Shown: one piece after another, positions 1-8,548 of the stretch | Numbering within the stretch: the stretch's first letter is position 1 | How the letters are laid out: every line of letters starts with the position of its first letter | Source of the DNA: Planctobacterium sp965279005 | Lineage (GTDB): Bacteria; Pseudomonadota; Gammaproteobacteria; Enterobacterales; Alteromonadaceae | Length of the DNA stretch: 64,000 bases | Assembly: GCA_965279005.1 (NCBI GenBank) | Contig: CBDIHK010000029.1 | Location: forward strand, 372,001-436,000 | Direction of reading: 5' to 3' | Notes under the pieces: generated by a model | The model's input: only the letters and a program-made list of their open reading frames with translations | Databases searched by the model: none | Told to the model about the DNA's origin: nothing | Made by a program: the position numbers and the translations under genes

Positions 1-23
1 AGTTTCGATTGCTCCCTTTTGCG

Positions 24-1613
24 TCATGTCACCTTCCCTATTTTTTCTGCAGGTTCCATCTCAGGTTCTGTTGATTCTGTTTCAGGCACTTCTGTACTCA
101 TGCGCGGGGAGGTAAGCCGGTAACGGCTAAGGGTCATCAACATTAAAGTACAGCCAATAAGAGTAATGATGACACCGATAAAGACTTCATCTGGGTTTAG
201 TCGGTCGGTTTGCCAAATCATAAACATGGAGAAAAATGAGCCCCAAAACAATGCGCATTCGGGCTCCACGCCACCGCTCATGTTTTTGATCTCGTCGCCT
301 TTTAAGGTATTAGCAATCAGACCACCGCCACAACTTGTTAGGCACCCCAATAAAGGCCCCCACAACCATAGGGGATCCAGTTTCATCTCAACGGCGACAC
401 CTACGCCAACAATGGTATAGGCGCCCAGGGCGATGGCTTCGATTAGCTCACGGGTCAAATGGAAGTAACGGGAATGCCTTGCCGTGCCTTCGCGGTAGGA
501 AATCCATTTGTGAACCAAATACTGATGGATGAAATTTAATAGAAATCCGATAACGCACATCAAAACGATGATAAAGACGTAATCACTGGTGCGTAAAATA
601 GCGGGATAGCGGCCAACAATCAGATCCCGCATCAAACCACCACCGGCAACTAGCAACCCTGTCATGACCAAGGTGCCAAAAATGTCGTAGTTTTTTTCGC
701 GTGCCATAAAAAAACCAGCCATGGCAAAGAAGATGGCACCAATAATGTCGACGGAATAGAACCAGTCCCGCTGCACCGTAATATTCATCAATACTGGGAA
801 TAGGTAATTGCCAATAATGTTGTTTATTTGGCCATTCAGGGTTAACTGCTCTACTCCACGGTTAAAGGCCTGTAGGATTTTTTGGCTGCGCGCATCTTTT
901 TCAGGGTCGTCACTACGGTGGATCAGCAGGTGAATAGGTTTAGCTGGCAATTGCAACGGATGTTCTGATATTACGGCACCCAATTGGTTCTGCCAGATGA
1001 TACGCGCGCCGACTAGACGGTCAGACACTACGATATCCGCTTCCCCACTGGCAATATTGTCGAAGTTTTCCTCTTCTGTTGCCGCGGCAACAATCAAGCC
1101 CGATTCTTGTTCTACTTGCTCTGCAATAAAGCGATTCAGCTCAGGGCTGGTGTAGTTATAACCAGCAATCACCCCCAAACGGAACTTTTTATCCTCTATC
1201 AGCTCAATGAGATCGCCTATGAGGTAGACGTCAAATTCTGGCAAGTTGACTGTCCTAACATACAGGGTATTCCATTCGTAACGATAAGGCTTGGATACAT
1301 GGTAGGCCTTGCGCCTATAGTCGCTTTCAAATGCACCCGCAGCAATGTCCTTGCTACCTTCTAAAGCGTCCTTTTGGTTTTGAGCCCAGGTACCTGGACT
1401 ATCTGGATCGTACTCCACTTGCATAGATTGGGAGTTGAAAATAGCCGTAACCAAAGCGACATCTAAGCCGGTCAAATTACCGTTTTCTTCTACGTATTGA
1501 TAAGGTGCCCAATGGTACCAACCGGCGGTGATGGTCTCATTCGCGGCAGCCCCAGCCCGAGGCAGGAATAAAGACCAGATGCATAACAACATAAGGCAGG
1601 TGACGTTTTTCAT
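24..1613 (-). CDS. solute-binding domain fused to UPF0126/TRIC-like membrane channel domain
   Basis: A 529-residue fusion. A signal peptide (about residues 1-23) is followed by a periplasmic amino-acid-type binding fold (SBP_bac_3, about 25-270; GWYHWAPY, GLDVALV, the lobe-2 stretch GVIAGYNYTSPE). From about 285 to 495 there are about seven hydrophobic helices with two glycine-rich repeats (GGGLMRDLIVGR and GGGLIANTLKG), the hallmark of UPF0126, a bacterial family related to TRIC cation channels; some members are reported glycine transporters. The tail is acidic. I infer a ligand bound in the periplasm gates or feeds the membrane part. It is last in a three-gene operon: its ATG lies 2 bp beyond the stop of the porin gene. 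Free-standing UPF0126 proteins are only about 200 residues, so the N-terminal domain is a true addition. Ligand and ion are unknown. Confidence 0.85.
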   Translation of the reverse strand: MKNVTCLMLLCIWSLFLPRAGAAANETITAGWYHWAPYQYVEENGNLTGLDVALVTAIFNSQSMQVEYDPDSPGTWAQNQKDALEGSKDIAAGAFESDYRRKAYHVSKPYRYEWNTLYVRTVNLPEFDVYLIGDLIELIEDKKFRLGVIAGYNYTSPELNRFIAEQVEQESGLIVAAATEEENFDNIASGEADIVVSDRLVGARIIWQNQLGAVISEHPLQLPAKPIHLLIHRSDDPEKDARSQKILQAFNRGVEQLTLNGQINNIIGNYLFPVLMNITVQRDWFYSVDIIGAIFFAMAGFFMAREKNYDIFGTLVMTGLLVAGGGLMRDLIVGRYPAILRTSDYVFIIVLMCVIGFLLNFIHQYLVHKWISYREGTARHSRYFHLTRELIEAIALGAYTIVGVGVAVEMKLDPLWLWGPLLGCLTSCGGGLIANTLKGDEIKNMSGGVEPECALFWGSFFSMFMIWQTDRLNPDEVFIGVIITLIGCTLMLMTLSRYRLTSPRMSTEVPETESTEPEMEPAEKIGKVT

Positions 1614-1615
1614 AT

Positions 1616-2848
1616 TCAGAACCTATATTTGAAGAAGAAGCGATAATCGCTGACCCAAGGCTCGTTACCCCCTGGCTCCGAACCATCCTGGCGGCTATAG
1701 GCATACTTAAAGGCAAAGTTGAGGGAGTCGGTTATGTCATAACCGTAGATCAGATCCGCTTCAGTATTAGTAATACCCGACTGGCTCACATCGGTGTGCA
1801 GAACCAGGAAATATAGGCTGTGATCCTGCCAGCTGTAGCTGGATTCTACGTACAGGTTCAAGCTGTCTGCGGTGAATCCCAAATCCACTTCGAACATGGG
1901 TTCTTCCACAATCAGGTTGGGCTGGAACGGCGTCCTGACATTATTTTTCGCCTCTGTTCCGGGTACTTTGGCCATACCCACCTCAACCGAAAAATCATCT
2001 TTTTTGAATTGCACACCCAGTTGGTAGGTTCGGCTATCAACCTCTTCGACAAATTGCCCAACATCCTGCTGGGTTAGGTATTTAAAGCGCAATACCTGCT
2101 GCCAGCCGCCATAGTGCAAGCTGTAGTCAAAATGCAGGCCAAGGCTGTTATACAGGTCATTGCCGTAGTAGTTGTAAAAGCTCAAAGCAACATTGTCGAC
2201 ACCGCTATAGCTAGCTTCAATGAATTGGAAACCGTTGGTGTTGTATTCCACACCCTCAACCCTTGCAACATCAACAAAACGGTTTTCGCTAGCACCGGTG
2301 TAAAAATCCCGTGAACCCCAGCTGCTGAATTTTTCAATATGGCCTAAGGTTAATTCCCAGTCATTAATCGAATTATTGTGGTACACCAAAGCTTCAAACG
2401 ACTGGTCTTTATGCCTAATGTTATAGCTGCGGGCGAAGTTGAGTTTTAGCACCTGCCGTCCTACACGCAGATAGCTTTCATCATCTATTTGATAATTGAG
2501 GTAAGCCTCGTTGAGCAGGTTAAACCGGCTCAAATTCAGTGATTCGGCCGGGCTAAGTGTAGTATCCCTACTACCACCTTCATAATTCACCCAGCTGGTT
2601 ATGTACTTACCGGTAAATGTAAGCCCGCGATATTCCCCTGAAGTGTAATCGAATATCAAAGAGCTGGAACTGGCGTGCTCGTCATTCTGCCCAGGAAGGT
2701 CGCCGCGGTTGCGGCCCATTATTACAGTGTTAAATTCGAGGCCAGCCTCACCTGGCAGGCTCAGGTTCAACGCATCAAGCACATAGCCATGGGCTTGTGA
2801 CGATGCGATGCATGTAGAAAATACGGTGGCTTTTAAAAATGGTTTCAT
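1616..2848 (-). CDS. outer-membrane beta-barrel porin (OprD-like)
   Basis: A 410-residue protein with a short signal peptide ending near SSQAHG, then a long series of alternating amphipathic strands rich in Tyr, Ser and Asp, and a C-terminal Phe (FFFKYRF), the typical terminal signal of outer-membrane barrels. The repeated RVGRQVLKLNF-type strands and length fit OprD-like substrate-specific porins, though a related porin family is possible. Its ATG follows directly on the stop codon of the CACHE-channel gene (TAAATG), so the two must be co-translated. In context it would let a small ligand or ion into the periplasm, where the neighbouring binding and CACHE domains face. Confidence 0.7.
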   Translation of the reverse strand: MKPFLKATVFSTCIASSQAHGYVLDALNLSLPGEAGLEFNTVIMGRNRGDLPGQNDEHASSSSLIFDYTSGEYRGLTFTGKYITSWVNYEGGSRDTTLSPAESLNLSRFNLLNEAYLNYQIDDESYLRVGRQVLKLNFARSYNIRHKDQSFEALVYHNNSINDWELTLGHIEKFSSWGSRDFYTGASENRFVDVARVEGVEYNTNGFQFIEASYSGVDNVALSFYNYYGNDLYNSLGLHFDYSLHYGGWQQVLRFKYLTQQDVGQFVEEVDSRTYQLGVQFKKDDFSVEVGMAKVPGTEAKNNVRTPFQPNLIVEEPMFEVDLGFTADSLNLYVESSYSWQDHSLYFLVLHTDVSQSGITNTEADLIYGYDITDSLNFAFKYAYSRQDGSEPGGNEPWVSDYRFFFKYRF

Positions 2849-5023
2849 TTAACTGAACCTCAACGTGGTAATAATTAGAATGCTGAGCAGCAATAGCGGC
2901 CAGTACAGCAGTACTGCCCACTTACCTTTGCTACCTTGGTTGGATTTCTTGTTGAAAAACGGAATAGCGCTTGCGGCGGCAGACGCTATGGTGATGTAAA
3001 GGATGAAAAAGAAGTACTCGAGATAAATGATGCCTTTGGCCTGCAAAGTCTCTCGTAACGACATGTGGGATACAATCAAGACAAAAAATAGGCTCCCGGC
3101 ATAGCCCAACACATTGGCTGCTTTGAAGCCATAAAGCTCATTGCCTTCGGTATCGCGGGTACGGGTCAATAACACCGCAAACAACAAATAGGCAATAACA
3201 CCAAGCGGGATCATATAGGCGATAAACACGCCAAGGAATTCACGCCTAATTGAGATATTGAAGAACAGGTCAGGTTTATTGTTTAGTGTCCTAACATCGC
3301 CAGGTGCACCAAAGTTGCTGCTGTAATCAACGTTTCGGAAATAGTAGTAGGTGTTATTGATGTTCCAGCCTTCAATGAATATATCACTTTCCAAACCATT
3401 GCGATCCGCGCCGGCAAAGCTGGGATAGGCATCAAAATCCGGCACCAGGATAACGTCATTGTGATAAAACTCGGTAAAGCGGGTGCGTATCCAAATGTCC
3501 TCATCATCAAAGGGATATTTGCTGTAATTGAATGACTGGCGTAAAGACGCTTCGAAATACCAACGGGTAATGTCCCTATCGCTGTAAACCACCTCTACAG
3601 ATGAGCTTTCAGCTTCGGGCAATACGAATTCCAGCAAGCGCGCAGAGGTATCATCGGGCTCTAGGAGATGCAGCCACTCTGCCGGCAGCTTTTGCCAGGC
3701 AAAACCGGTTACAAATATATCGTTAGCACTGGCAAATTTGACGGATTGGATAAAAAATCCGGTGTTAATTTTGATTTTGTCGCTGGCCTGGGTACCTGCC
3801 AGTTTTTGTTCCCGTTCAAAGGAATTGAGCGCCGCTTCCAACTCGGTTTTATTGGTAACGACAATTTTGTCGGCATTGTCGTTTCGTTCTGCCTGTAAAT
3901 GGTTGTACCAAATCAATACAATTGAGCTAAGGCATAAAACCGAAAAGCAGGCGACCAGATACCAGCCCTTGTGTTGCAGGCGCACTATTAGAGGTACACT
4001 AAAAAAGAACAGGCAGGCCGCACATAGCAACACAAACGTCACCCGCATTTTGTGCAATACAGCCTGGTATGGTCTCGGTTCTTCATCAGTTTGAATAACC
4101 AAGGTGTCGTCCTTGTTCAGTACCGCCAGAATTTTCCAGCCGCGATCACTAAAATCTCTGGTGTACAAAAGGTTTTGGCGATGGTTCTTACTAACTTGTT
4201 GCGACGCACTTGAGAGTAAATGGAAACGACCCTGTTCAAATTTATTGATGCGCCCGATAGTCAAGTCCAGCTCTTCGACCTCGCGGATATTGCGAGCCAG
4301 GTATTCCTTTACCGGGTGTGAAATGATGGTGCCGTCAGTGGTAATAATGATGCCGTAACCACTATCCAGTAGCTGCAAGTCGGCCATGAAGTCGCGCAGG
4401 TTTTCCAATGAATAATCCGCCACGACATTGCCCAGGTTAGCTTGTAGCACGTCGTTCCATCGAAACGGTGACCTATAGCTGATTAGGAATTTTTTGTTGG
4501 CCGCGCCAAAATAGGGGCCAAACCAGCTCCCTTCTTCAATCGCTTCGCTATACCAGCCGGTGTTCCTGGCATTCGGTCCGGTTAAGGTATAGTCATAGGG
4601 AAAGGACGTCTCGGTACGCCCGGATTTGGTGAAAAAAGGCGCGTAAAGGGTTTTGAACTCGTCTTCATAGGTATATTCAGGAAAGTACTTCGCCAGCGTT
4701 TGTGGTTCAAAAGCTTCGGCAAAATGCGTAGCAATGGCGGTGCATTGAGGTTGCTCAAGTAAGGCCAGCATGGAGGGGATTAAACCTGTATAGTCAGGTT
4801 CCGGATCGCTCAAATTGGCAGCGATACTATCTACCGATAATTCTGCTTCGGCAAAAAATGCATTTAGCTTGGCTTCGATCTCGTCCAGCTCTTGCTCAAC
4901 AACCACTTCGACTTTTTGCAAGGTGCTGTCTATTACTTGCTGTTCGAAATTCACTAATTTCTGATACCACGACGCCACTGCGAGCAAACTCACCACAAAT
5001 GGCACCCACAAAAACTCTTTCAT
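2849..5023 (-). CDS. CACHE sensor fused to pentameric ligand-gated ion channel-like (Pro-loop) domain
   Basis: The ATG at 5023 gives 724 residues; a TTG at 5029 would add two. An N-terminal membrane helix (about 3-18) leads to a periplasmic double-CACHE domain (about 20-320; WYSEAIEEGSWFGPYFG, ISYRSPF). Two helices follow (about 330-390). After them comes a second extracytoplasmic domain with marks of the pentameric ligand-gated channel fold: a first strand like TGFFIQSVKF, a Trp in loop D (GFAWQ), and YPFDDED, matching the conserved Pro-loop (FPFDxQ) without the eukaryotic cysteines. Then come four helices as expected for M1-M4, with a Pro in M1 (FIAYMIPLG) and M4 at the very C-terminus. The family fit is by motif reading; ion selectivity cannot be told. 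It is first in the operon with the porin and the SBP-UPF0126 fusion. Confidence 0.75.
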   Translation of the reverse strand: MKEFLWVPFVVSLLAVASWYQKLVNFEQQVIDSTLQKVEVVVEQELDEIEAKLNAFFAEAELSVDSIAANLSDPEPDYTGLIPSMLALLEQPQCTAIATHFAEAFEPQTLAKYFPEYTYEDEFKTLYAPFFTKSGRTETSFPYDYTLTGPNARNTGWYSEAIEEGSWFGPYFGAANKKFLISYRSPFRWNDVLQANLGNVVADYSLENLRDFMADLQLLDSGYGIIITTDGTIISHPVKEYLARNIREVEELDLTIGRINKFEQGRFHLLSSASQQVSKNHRQNLLYTRDFSDRGWKILAVLNKDDTLVIQTDEEPRPYQAVLHKMRVTFVLLCAACLFFFSVPLIVRLQHKGWYLVACFSVLCLSSIVLIWYNHLQAERNDNADKIVVTNKTELEAALNSFEREQKLAGTQASDKIKINTGFFIQSVKFASANDIFVTGFAWQKLPAEWLHLLEPDDTSARLLEFVLPEAESSSVEVVYSDRDITRWYFEASLRQSFNYSKYPFDDEDIWIRTRFTEFYHNDVILVPDFDAYPSFAGADRNGLESDIFIEGWNINNTYYYFRNVDYSSNFGAPGDVRTLNNKPDLFFNISIRREFLGVFIAYMIPLGVIAYLLFAVLLTRTRDTEGNELYGFKAANVLGYAGSLFFVLIVSHMSLRETLQAKGIIYLEYFFFILYITIASAAASAIPFFNKKSNQGSKGKWAVLLYWPLLLLSILIITTLRFS

Positions 5024-5247
5024 TACCAACCCGGCTGGTTAACTTGGCTTTTACTGTAATGACGGGGGTAATAAAAAACGCGGGCAGAAATACTGAATCA
5101 GGTATTCGATAGCCAGAGATATACCCGATTTTTTTCAATGAGTTAGATCACATTTAAATACTGATGAAGGACAGCCAGCAGCCTTTGTATCAAGCAAGAG
5201 GGACATCGGGCTTTTAAGGATTTCTGGCAACTAGAAACGGCAGCAGG

Positions 5248-5604
5248 CTATGAATGCTGGTCGATGATATTTTGGATTTTCCCAGGGTCGACGCTAAATG
5301 AGGGTTCGACGGATTTATCCTGTTCCATCCACAACGGCATTTTTTTAAAACCAATATGGTAGGCAACTGATTCCAAGACGACTTGGTGTTCACCAATGCG
5401 AATTAAAGAAAAACTGCGCTCAACACCGATGATCCTGCCTTTCGGGTATTCCGACAAACAGCGGTTAATCAACGCCATTTGCCTTTGGGTATCCTGTTCG
5501 GTTGGCTGGGTATTGGGTGTGGTGGAGCCCACCACGATGCGCTCGATGTGGCCTACATCCGTGATGTCAAAAGTATTAATTTCTCCTGTTCCTTGCGAAA
5601 ACAT
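5248..5604 (-). CDS. unknown 118-residue protein at end of the reb/DUF2589 cluster
   Basis: It is preceded by a good ribosome-binding site (AAGGAG, 7 bp before ATG 5604). The protein is soluble, has no signal peptide or membrane helix, and contains an alternating strand pattern near the middle (RIIGVERSFSLIRIGEHQVVLE) that suggests a small beta-rich fold. I do not recognise a family. It lies 57 bp downstream of the DUF2589 gene on the same strand, so it is probably the last gene of that transcript and of the R-body cluster as a whole. Confidence 0.6.
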   Translation of the reverse strand: MFSQGTGEINTFDITDVGHIERIVVGSTTPNTQPTEQDTQRQMALINRCLSEYPKGRIIGVERSFSLIRIGEHQVVLESVAYHIGFKKMPLWMEQDKSVEPSFSVDPGKIQNIIDQHS

Positions 5605-5661
5605 CTGGGGCTCCTTAATTGTGGAAAGGACTATTGATTGCCATTGGCTTCGTGCTAGGGG

Positions 5662-6300
5662 TTAGGGATTAGCCGCAGTTTGTCCTGAACCTGAATTATT
5701 ACTACCGTTGTTGGCAGCATCTTTATCGGCTTCAACCGGCGTTATGCACTGCTGCAGGATATCCAACACCCTTGACAAACCCTCCGGAGTGCCTTGCTGC
5801 CGGGCTTTGACCGAAACGTCGTACTTGGCTGAGTTGTCGGATTTGCGCTGTGTTTCTTTGCTAGAGGAAATTGAACCTTGCACCTTGGCTTTGACAGATA
5901 TTGGTCCGATCTTGCCCTCTAATTCAGCTCCATATTTAAATTCGTTTGAATCTTTAGTGTTTTCACTAAAAGAAGACTTTACCTCCATCATAAAATTAAC
6001 ATCAACTTCGGTTATCTGCAGGGTGGGCACCGAGACGATTGAAATAAATGGCACATTGATATTGAATTCTTTCTTTGGGAATGTCACATTGCCTTCTTTA
6101 TCTACCGATTTCTCTGGTTTTTCAAAAGAAAACTGCACCATGCGGACTTTGTCTTTTTCAAATCCGACATTTTTGATGAAATCTGACGTGGCCTGGGCTA
6201 ATGAGACCTGGGCGTCACATGCAGCTGACAGCGGGCCACCGATAAGTTGATCCATAGGCAAGCCACCAAATTGATCAGCCATGTTTACTAGTTCACTCAT
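5662..6300 (-). CDS. DUF2589 domain protein
   Basis: A 212-residue cytoplasmic protein. The layout is typical of DUF2589: an N-terminal helix region with LIGGPLSAACDAQVSLAQA and a FIKNVGF segment, then long beta strands ending in VPFISIVSVPTLQITEVDV and a following FMMEVKSS strand. Function of the family is unknown. The C-terminus is a low-complexity tail of Asn, Gly and Ser. A strong ribosome-binding site (AGGAG) precedes ATG 6300. It follows a second, shorter DUF2589-like gene with a 28-bp gap, so the pair is co-transcribed. The reb genes upstream on the same strand suggest a role connected with R-bodies, which is inference from position only. Confidence 0.8.
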   Translation of the reverse strand: MSELVNMADQFGGLPMDQLIGGPLSAACDAQVSLAQATSDFIKNVGFEKDKVRMVQFSFEKPEKSVDKEGNVTFPKKEFNINVPFISIVSVPTLQITEVDVNFMMEVKSSFSENTKDSNEFKYGAELEGKIGPISVKAKVQGSISSSKETQRKSDNSAKYDVSVKARQQGTPEGLSRVLDILQQCITPVEADKDAANNGSNNSGSGQTAANP

Positions 6301-6328
6301 ATTAACTCTCCTGTTTGGGGTGTTAGGG

Positions 6329-6847
6329 TTAAATTAGCTTTAATAATTCGTTTTGAATTTTGAGATATGCTTCGGTGGGCTCCCCACTTTCAAATTCAAT
6401 TTCCATGCTGGCCGTTTGGTTGCGTTTGCCCTCTTTGCCTCCCCCGCCAGAAAACAGATCGGTAGAGAGGATTTTTCGTTTCTTGGCAGGCTTAGCGTTG
6501 CCATCCGACTCTGTTGCCTTGTCACCGCCAGGAGTATGGTGGATATCCACTCCTCCTAGAGCGATATCGAATTTAGTCAGAAGGCGTTTTATCTTTATAG
6601 GGTTGTTCTGCATTAAGGTGAGCAATGGCACCAGCACTTCGCGTTCTGCAACCTTGCCTTCCGCCCTGAGGGCATCGGCTTTCGGCCCCATAGCCGGGAT
6701 CTTGAAATGAACCATCTTCGGCCTACCATCTTCATCAAACCACTCACTGATGTTTTCCATGGTTTGCTGCTCGATTTGGTTTTGTGCATCGGCAATTGCG
6801 TTCATAATTGCTTCGACGAGATCTTGAAGGGATAAATTGGACGCCAT
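6329..6847 (-). CDS. DUF2589-like protein (short partner)
   Basis: A 172-residue protein starting SLQDLVEAIMNAIADAQ, followed by an acidic WFDEDGRPKMVHFKIP stretch and VLVPLLTLMQNNPIKIKRLL, which match the other common form of DUF2589 (helix, then VPLLTL strand pair). The middle is a charged linker with KKRK and a Gly-rich GGGG segment, then a final strand-helix unit. No signal peptide or membrane helix. The two DUF2589 genes differ too much for a recent duplication and look like two obligate partners. Confidence 0.7.
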   Translation of the reverse strand: MASNLSLQDLVEAIMNAIADAQNQIEQQTMENISEWFDEDGRPKMVHFKIPAMGPKADALRAEGKVAEREVLVPLLTLMQNNPIKIKRLLTKFDIALGGVDIHHTPGGDKATESDGNAKPAKKRKILSTDLFSGGGGKEGKRNQTASMEIEFESGEPTEAYLKIQNELLKLI

Positions 6848-7163
6848 TAAAACCAGCCTACCGGTAAATAATATTAATACTATGGAGGCTTCCCTATCCC
6901 TACTAGGTGATACGTCTTTACTACCCTGGTAAATCTATGTTTATCGCAACTACTTGTAGGGGCTGTTGCCACTGCCTGCCTCAAGGATTGGTGCACGCTA
7001 AACTGCGTTAACTTAGTGTGGCAAAAATCACGGTGTGTAACCCACTCGCCAATACATTTAGGCTGCACCAACCGTTAGCCTGACCTTATCTATACTGGCT
7101 TCCCCCGAGTTTTGGCACTTTGCCATTGCTAGCCTGTTGCCATCATTCATTTGGAGAGAACCA
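6848..7163. other. intergenic region between divergent genes
   Basis: About 316 bp between the DUF2589 pair (minus) and a lone plus-strand gene. An AT-rich stretch at about 6866-6882 could serve a minus-strand promoter. I see no convincing gene; one 63-codon minus-strand open frame here has no ribosome-binding site and no protein-like pattern. Confidence 0.5.
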
Positions 7164-7754
7164 ATGATTCAGTATTCTCTACTTAGCCACCTAGCGAGCC
7201 AGCACGACTTCAGCCAAGCAAATAAAATTATTGCAATGTACCAAGCTAAACCCTTCGTCCGATCCTGGTTGGCTTTGAATCTCAGCCTTTCGTTGCGCCA
7301 GTCAGCAGCAACCGAAGACCTGCTTTTTGCCGAGCCATATCAAAAGGATGACTTCCTTAAGTACCAGGCAAAAACAGGCCAAGTTGAGCACTGCGAAAAG
7401 CGTTCGGCATCAAAAGCAGATTTAAAGATCAGCGCGCCCAACAACAATGCCTGGTTTGAGTTCCACGTACTGCATCAGGATGAACTTTGTTCAAAACGCG
7501 ATCGAAACAAACTCTACGAAGATGCCAAAAGGGTCAGGGCGCTGCGTGAAGCGTTACCCAAAGACGAAGTCACCTTGCTTGTTGGAATTTGGGGTAGTTT
7601 CAGTGCGGAAGACATTAAGTTCTTTTCCCCTTTGGATAACAGCAAGCATTGCGCCTATGTCCTCGACACGAGCTTGAGCGGCAGTACCCAAATTGCCCGT
7701 TTGAGTCAGATGAAAAAAGCGGGAAAACCGCGTTTTTTATTGGCGGCACTTTAG
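7164..7754 (+). CDS. hypothetical protein, possibly nuclease-like fold, inside reb locus
   Basis: The ATG at 7164 is chosen because GGAGAG sits 6 bp ahead of it; a longer frame from 7137 lacks this. The product is about 196 residues, soluble, with no signal peptide. The middle shows a strand pair with acidic residues (ASKADLKI, then NAWFEFHVLHQDE) followed by a helix (KLYEDAKRVRALREAL) and a hydrophobic strand (TLLVGIWGSF). This order recalls the PD-(D/E)xK nuclease core, but the expected E-x-K is E-F-H, so the match is weak and activity is doubtful. It is the only plus-strand gene between the two blocks of minus-strand reb-linked genes. Confidence 0.6.
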   Translation: MIQYSLLSHLASQHDFSQANKIIAMYQAKPFVRSWLALNLSLSLRQSAATEDLLFAEPYQKDDFLKYQAKTGQVEHCEKRSASKADLKISAPNNNAWFEFHVLHQDELCSKRDRNKLYEDAKRVRALREALPKDEVTLLVGIWGSFSAEDIKFFSPLDNSKHCAYVLDTSLSGSTQIARLSQMKKAGKPRFLLAAL

Positions 7755-8006
7755 GTGCTCCCTGTAGGCTTGGCAATTCTGTCGGAGATTTTAGACCGGT
7801 ATAAGCAATAGGAACCAGGGAATAAAAACACTAAGTGACGCCAATTGCACAACATTAGGGTGCAATCTAGTCTCGCTATGAACCACCTGCGCGCTCAGCA
7901 CAATTATCTTTAATTTTCTTATGCAGCCCAAAAAGGATTTGAAACAAGGTTAAATGCTATTGTGGCTAAAACAGAATGATAATTAATGGGTTCGGTATAA
8001 GAAAGC

Positions 8007-8273
8007 TTAGCTAAAGTCATTTAGGATTTTGGCAGACTTTTCACCTATTTGAGCGTAGTTCTCAATGGTATTGGCCATCGCTTTTTGCGCATTATCTATC
8101 ACATCCGCATACTTTTTATCACCGGTAGCCAGTAATTGCGCTAAGGCGACACTGATAGCTGTGGTGGTAATTGTGCTGACATTGCGCAAATTATCAGCGG
8201 CGTCCTGCACTGCAATGGCAGTGGACTGCGCCACAGCCTGTTGTGCTTTGGTTTTTGCTGAATTATCTGCCAT
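8007..8273 (-). CDS. small RebB-like helical protein (88 aa)
   Basis: A small all-helical protein rich in Ala and Thr. The stretch AQQAVAQSTAIAVQDAADNLRN and the following TTTAISVALAQLL are closely matched by the 100-residue protein at 9803-10105, so the two are paralogs. Composition and size resemble RebB, the structural subunit of R-bodies, but the RebB signature ITDSVTQVN is missing; I class it as a reb-locus structural or assembly protein by resemblance and position. The ribosome-binding site is weak. It lies 53 bp after the 62-residue gene and is probably the last gene of the reb transcript. Confidence 0.65.
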   Translation of the reverse strand: MADNSAKTKAQQAVAQSTAIAVQDAADNLRNVSTITTTAISVALAQLLATGDKKYADVIDNAQKAMANTIENYAQIGEKSAKILNDFS

Positions 8274-8326
8274 TGGTGTTCAGGGCTTCAGTGAGGTTGA
8301 AGCGAGAGCTTCAGCGACCTGTGGGA

Positions 8327-8515
8327 TCAGCCACCGCCACCTTTAGCCAAAATCATGGTGCAACCGGTGGCAACGGCGGTATTGGTCATAGTTTGCATGG
8401 CCTTTTGCACATTGGTGGCGTTTTGCATCATCATGGCAATGCTATCGGCCATACCAGCTTCACTCAATTGTATCGCTGCTTTACTGGGATCCTTGTTTAG
8501 CTCAGAGTCTGCCAT
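8327..8515 (-). CDS. very small RebB-like protein (62 aa)
   Basis: A 62-residue protein with one long amphipathic to hydrophobic helix: MADSIAMMMQNATNVQKAM, then NTAVATGCTMILAK and a GGGG end. The pattern (SIAMMMQNAT...QKAMQT...AVATG) parallels the middle of RebB (PAMAMGNL...SQAL...AATVQG). AAAGGTAA lies about 6 bp ahead of ATG 8515. The fit to the RebB (killing trait) family is plausible but unproven. Confidence 0.6.
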   Translation of the reverse strand: MADSELNKDPSKAAIQLSEAGMADSIAMMMQNATNVQKAMQTMTNTAVATGCTMILAKGGGG

Positions 8516-8548
8516 TGGGGGTTACCTTTGTTCGGAGTGGGTGTGGCT

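Noticed and set aside
5708..6250. 180-codon plus-strand frame
   Set aside because: Antisense shadow of the DUF2589 gene, which has a good start and recognised domain.
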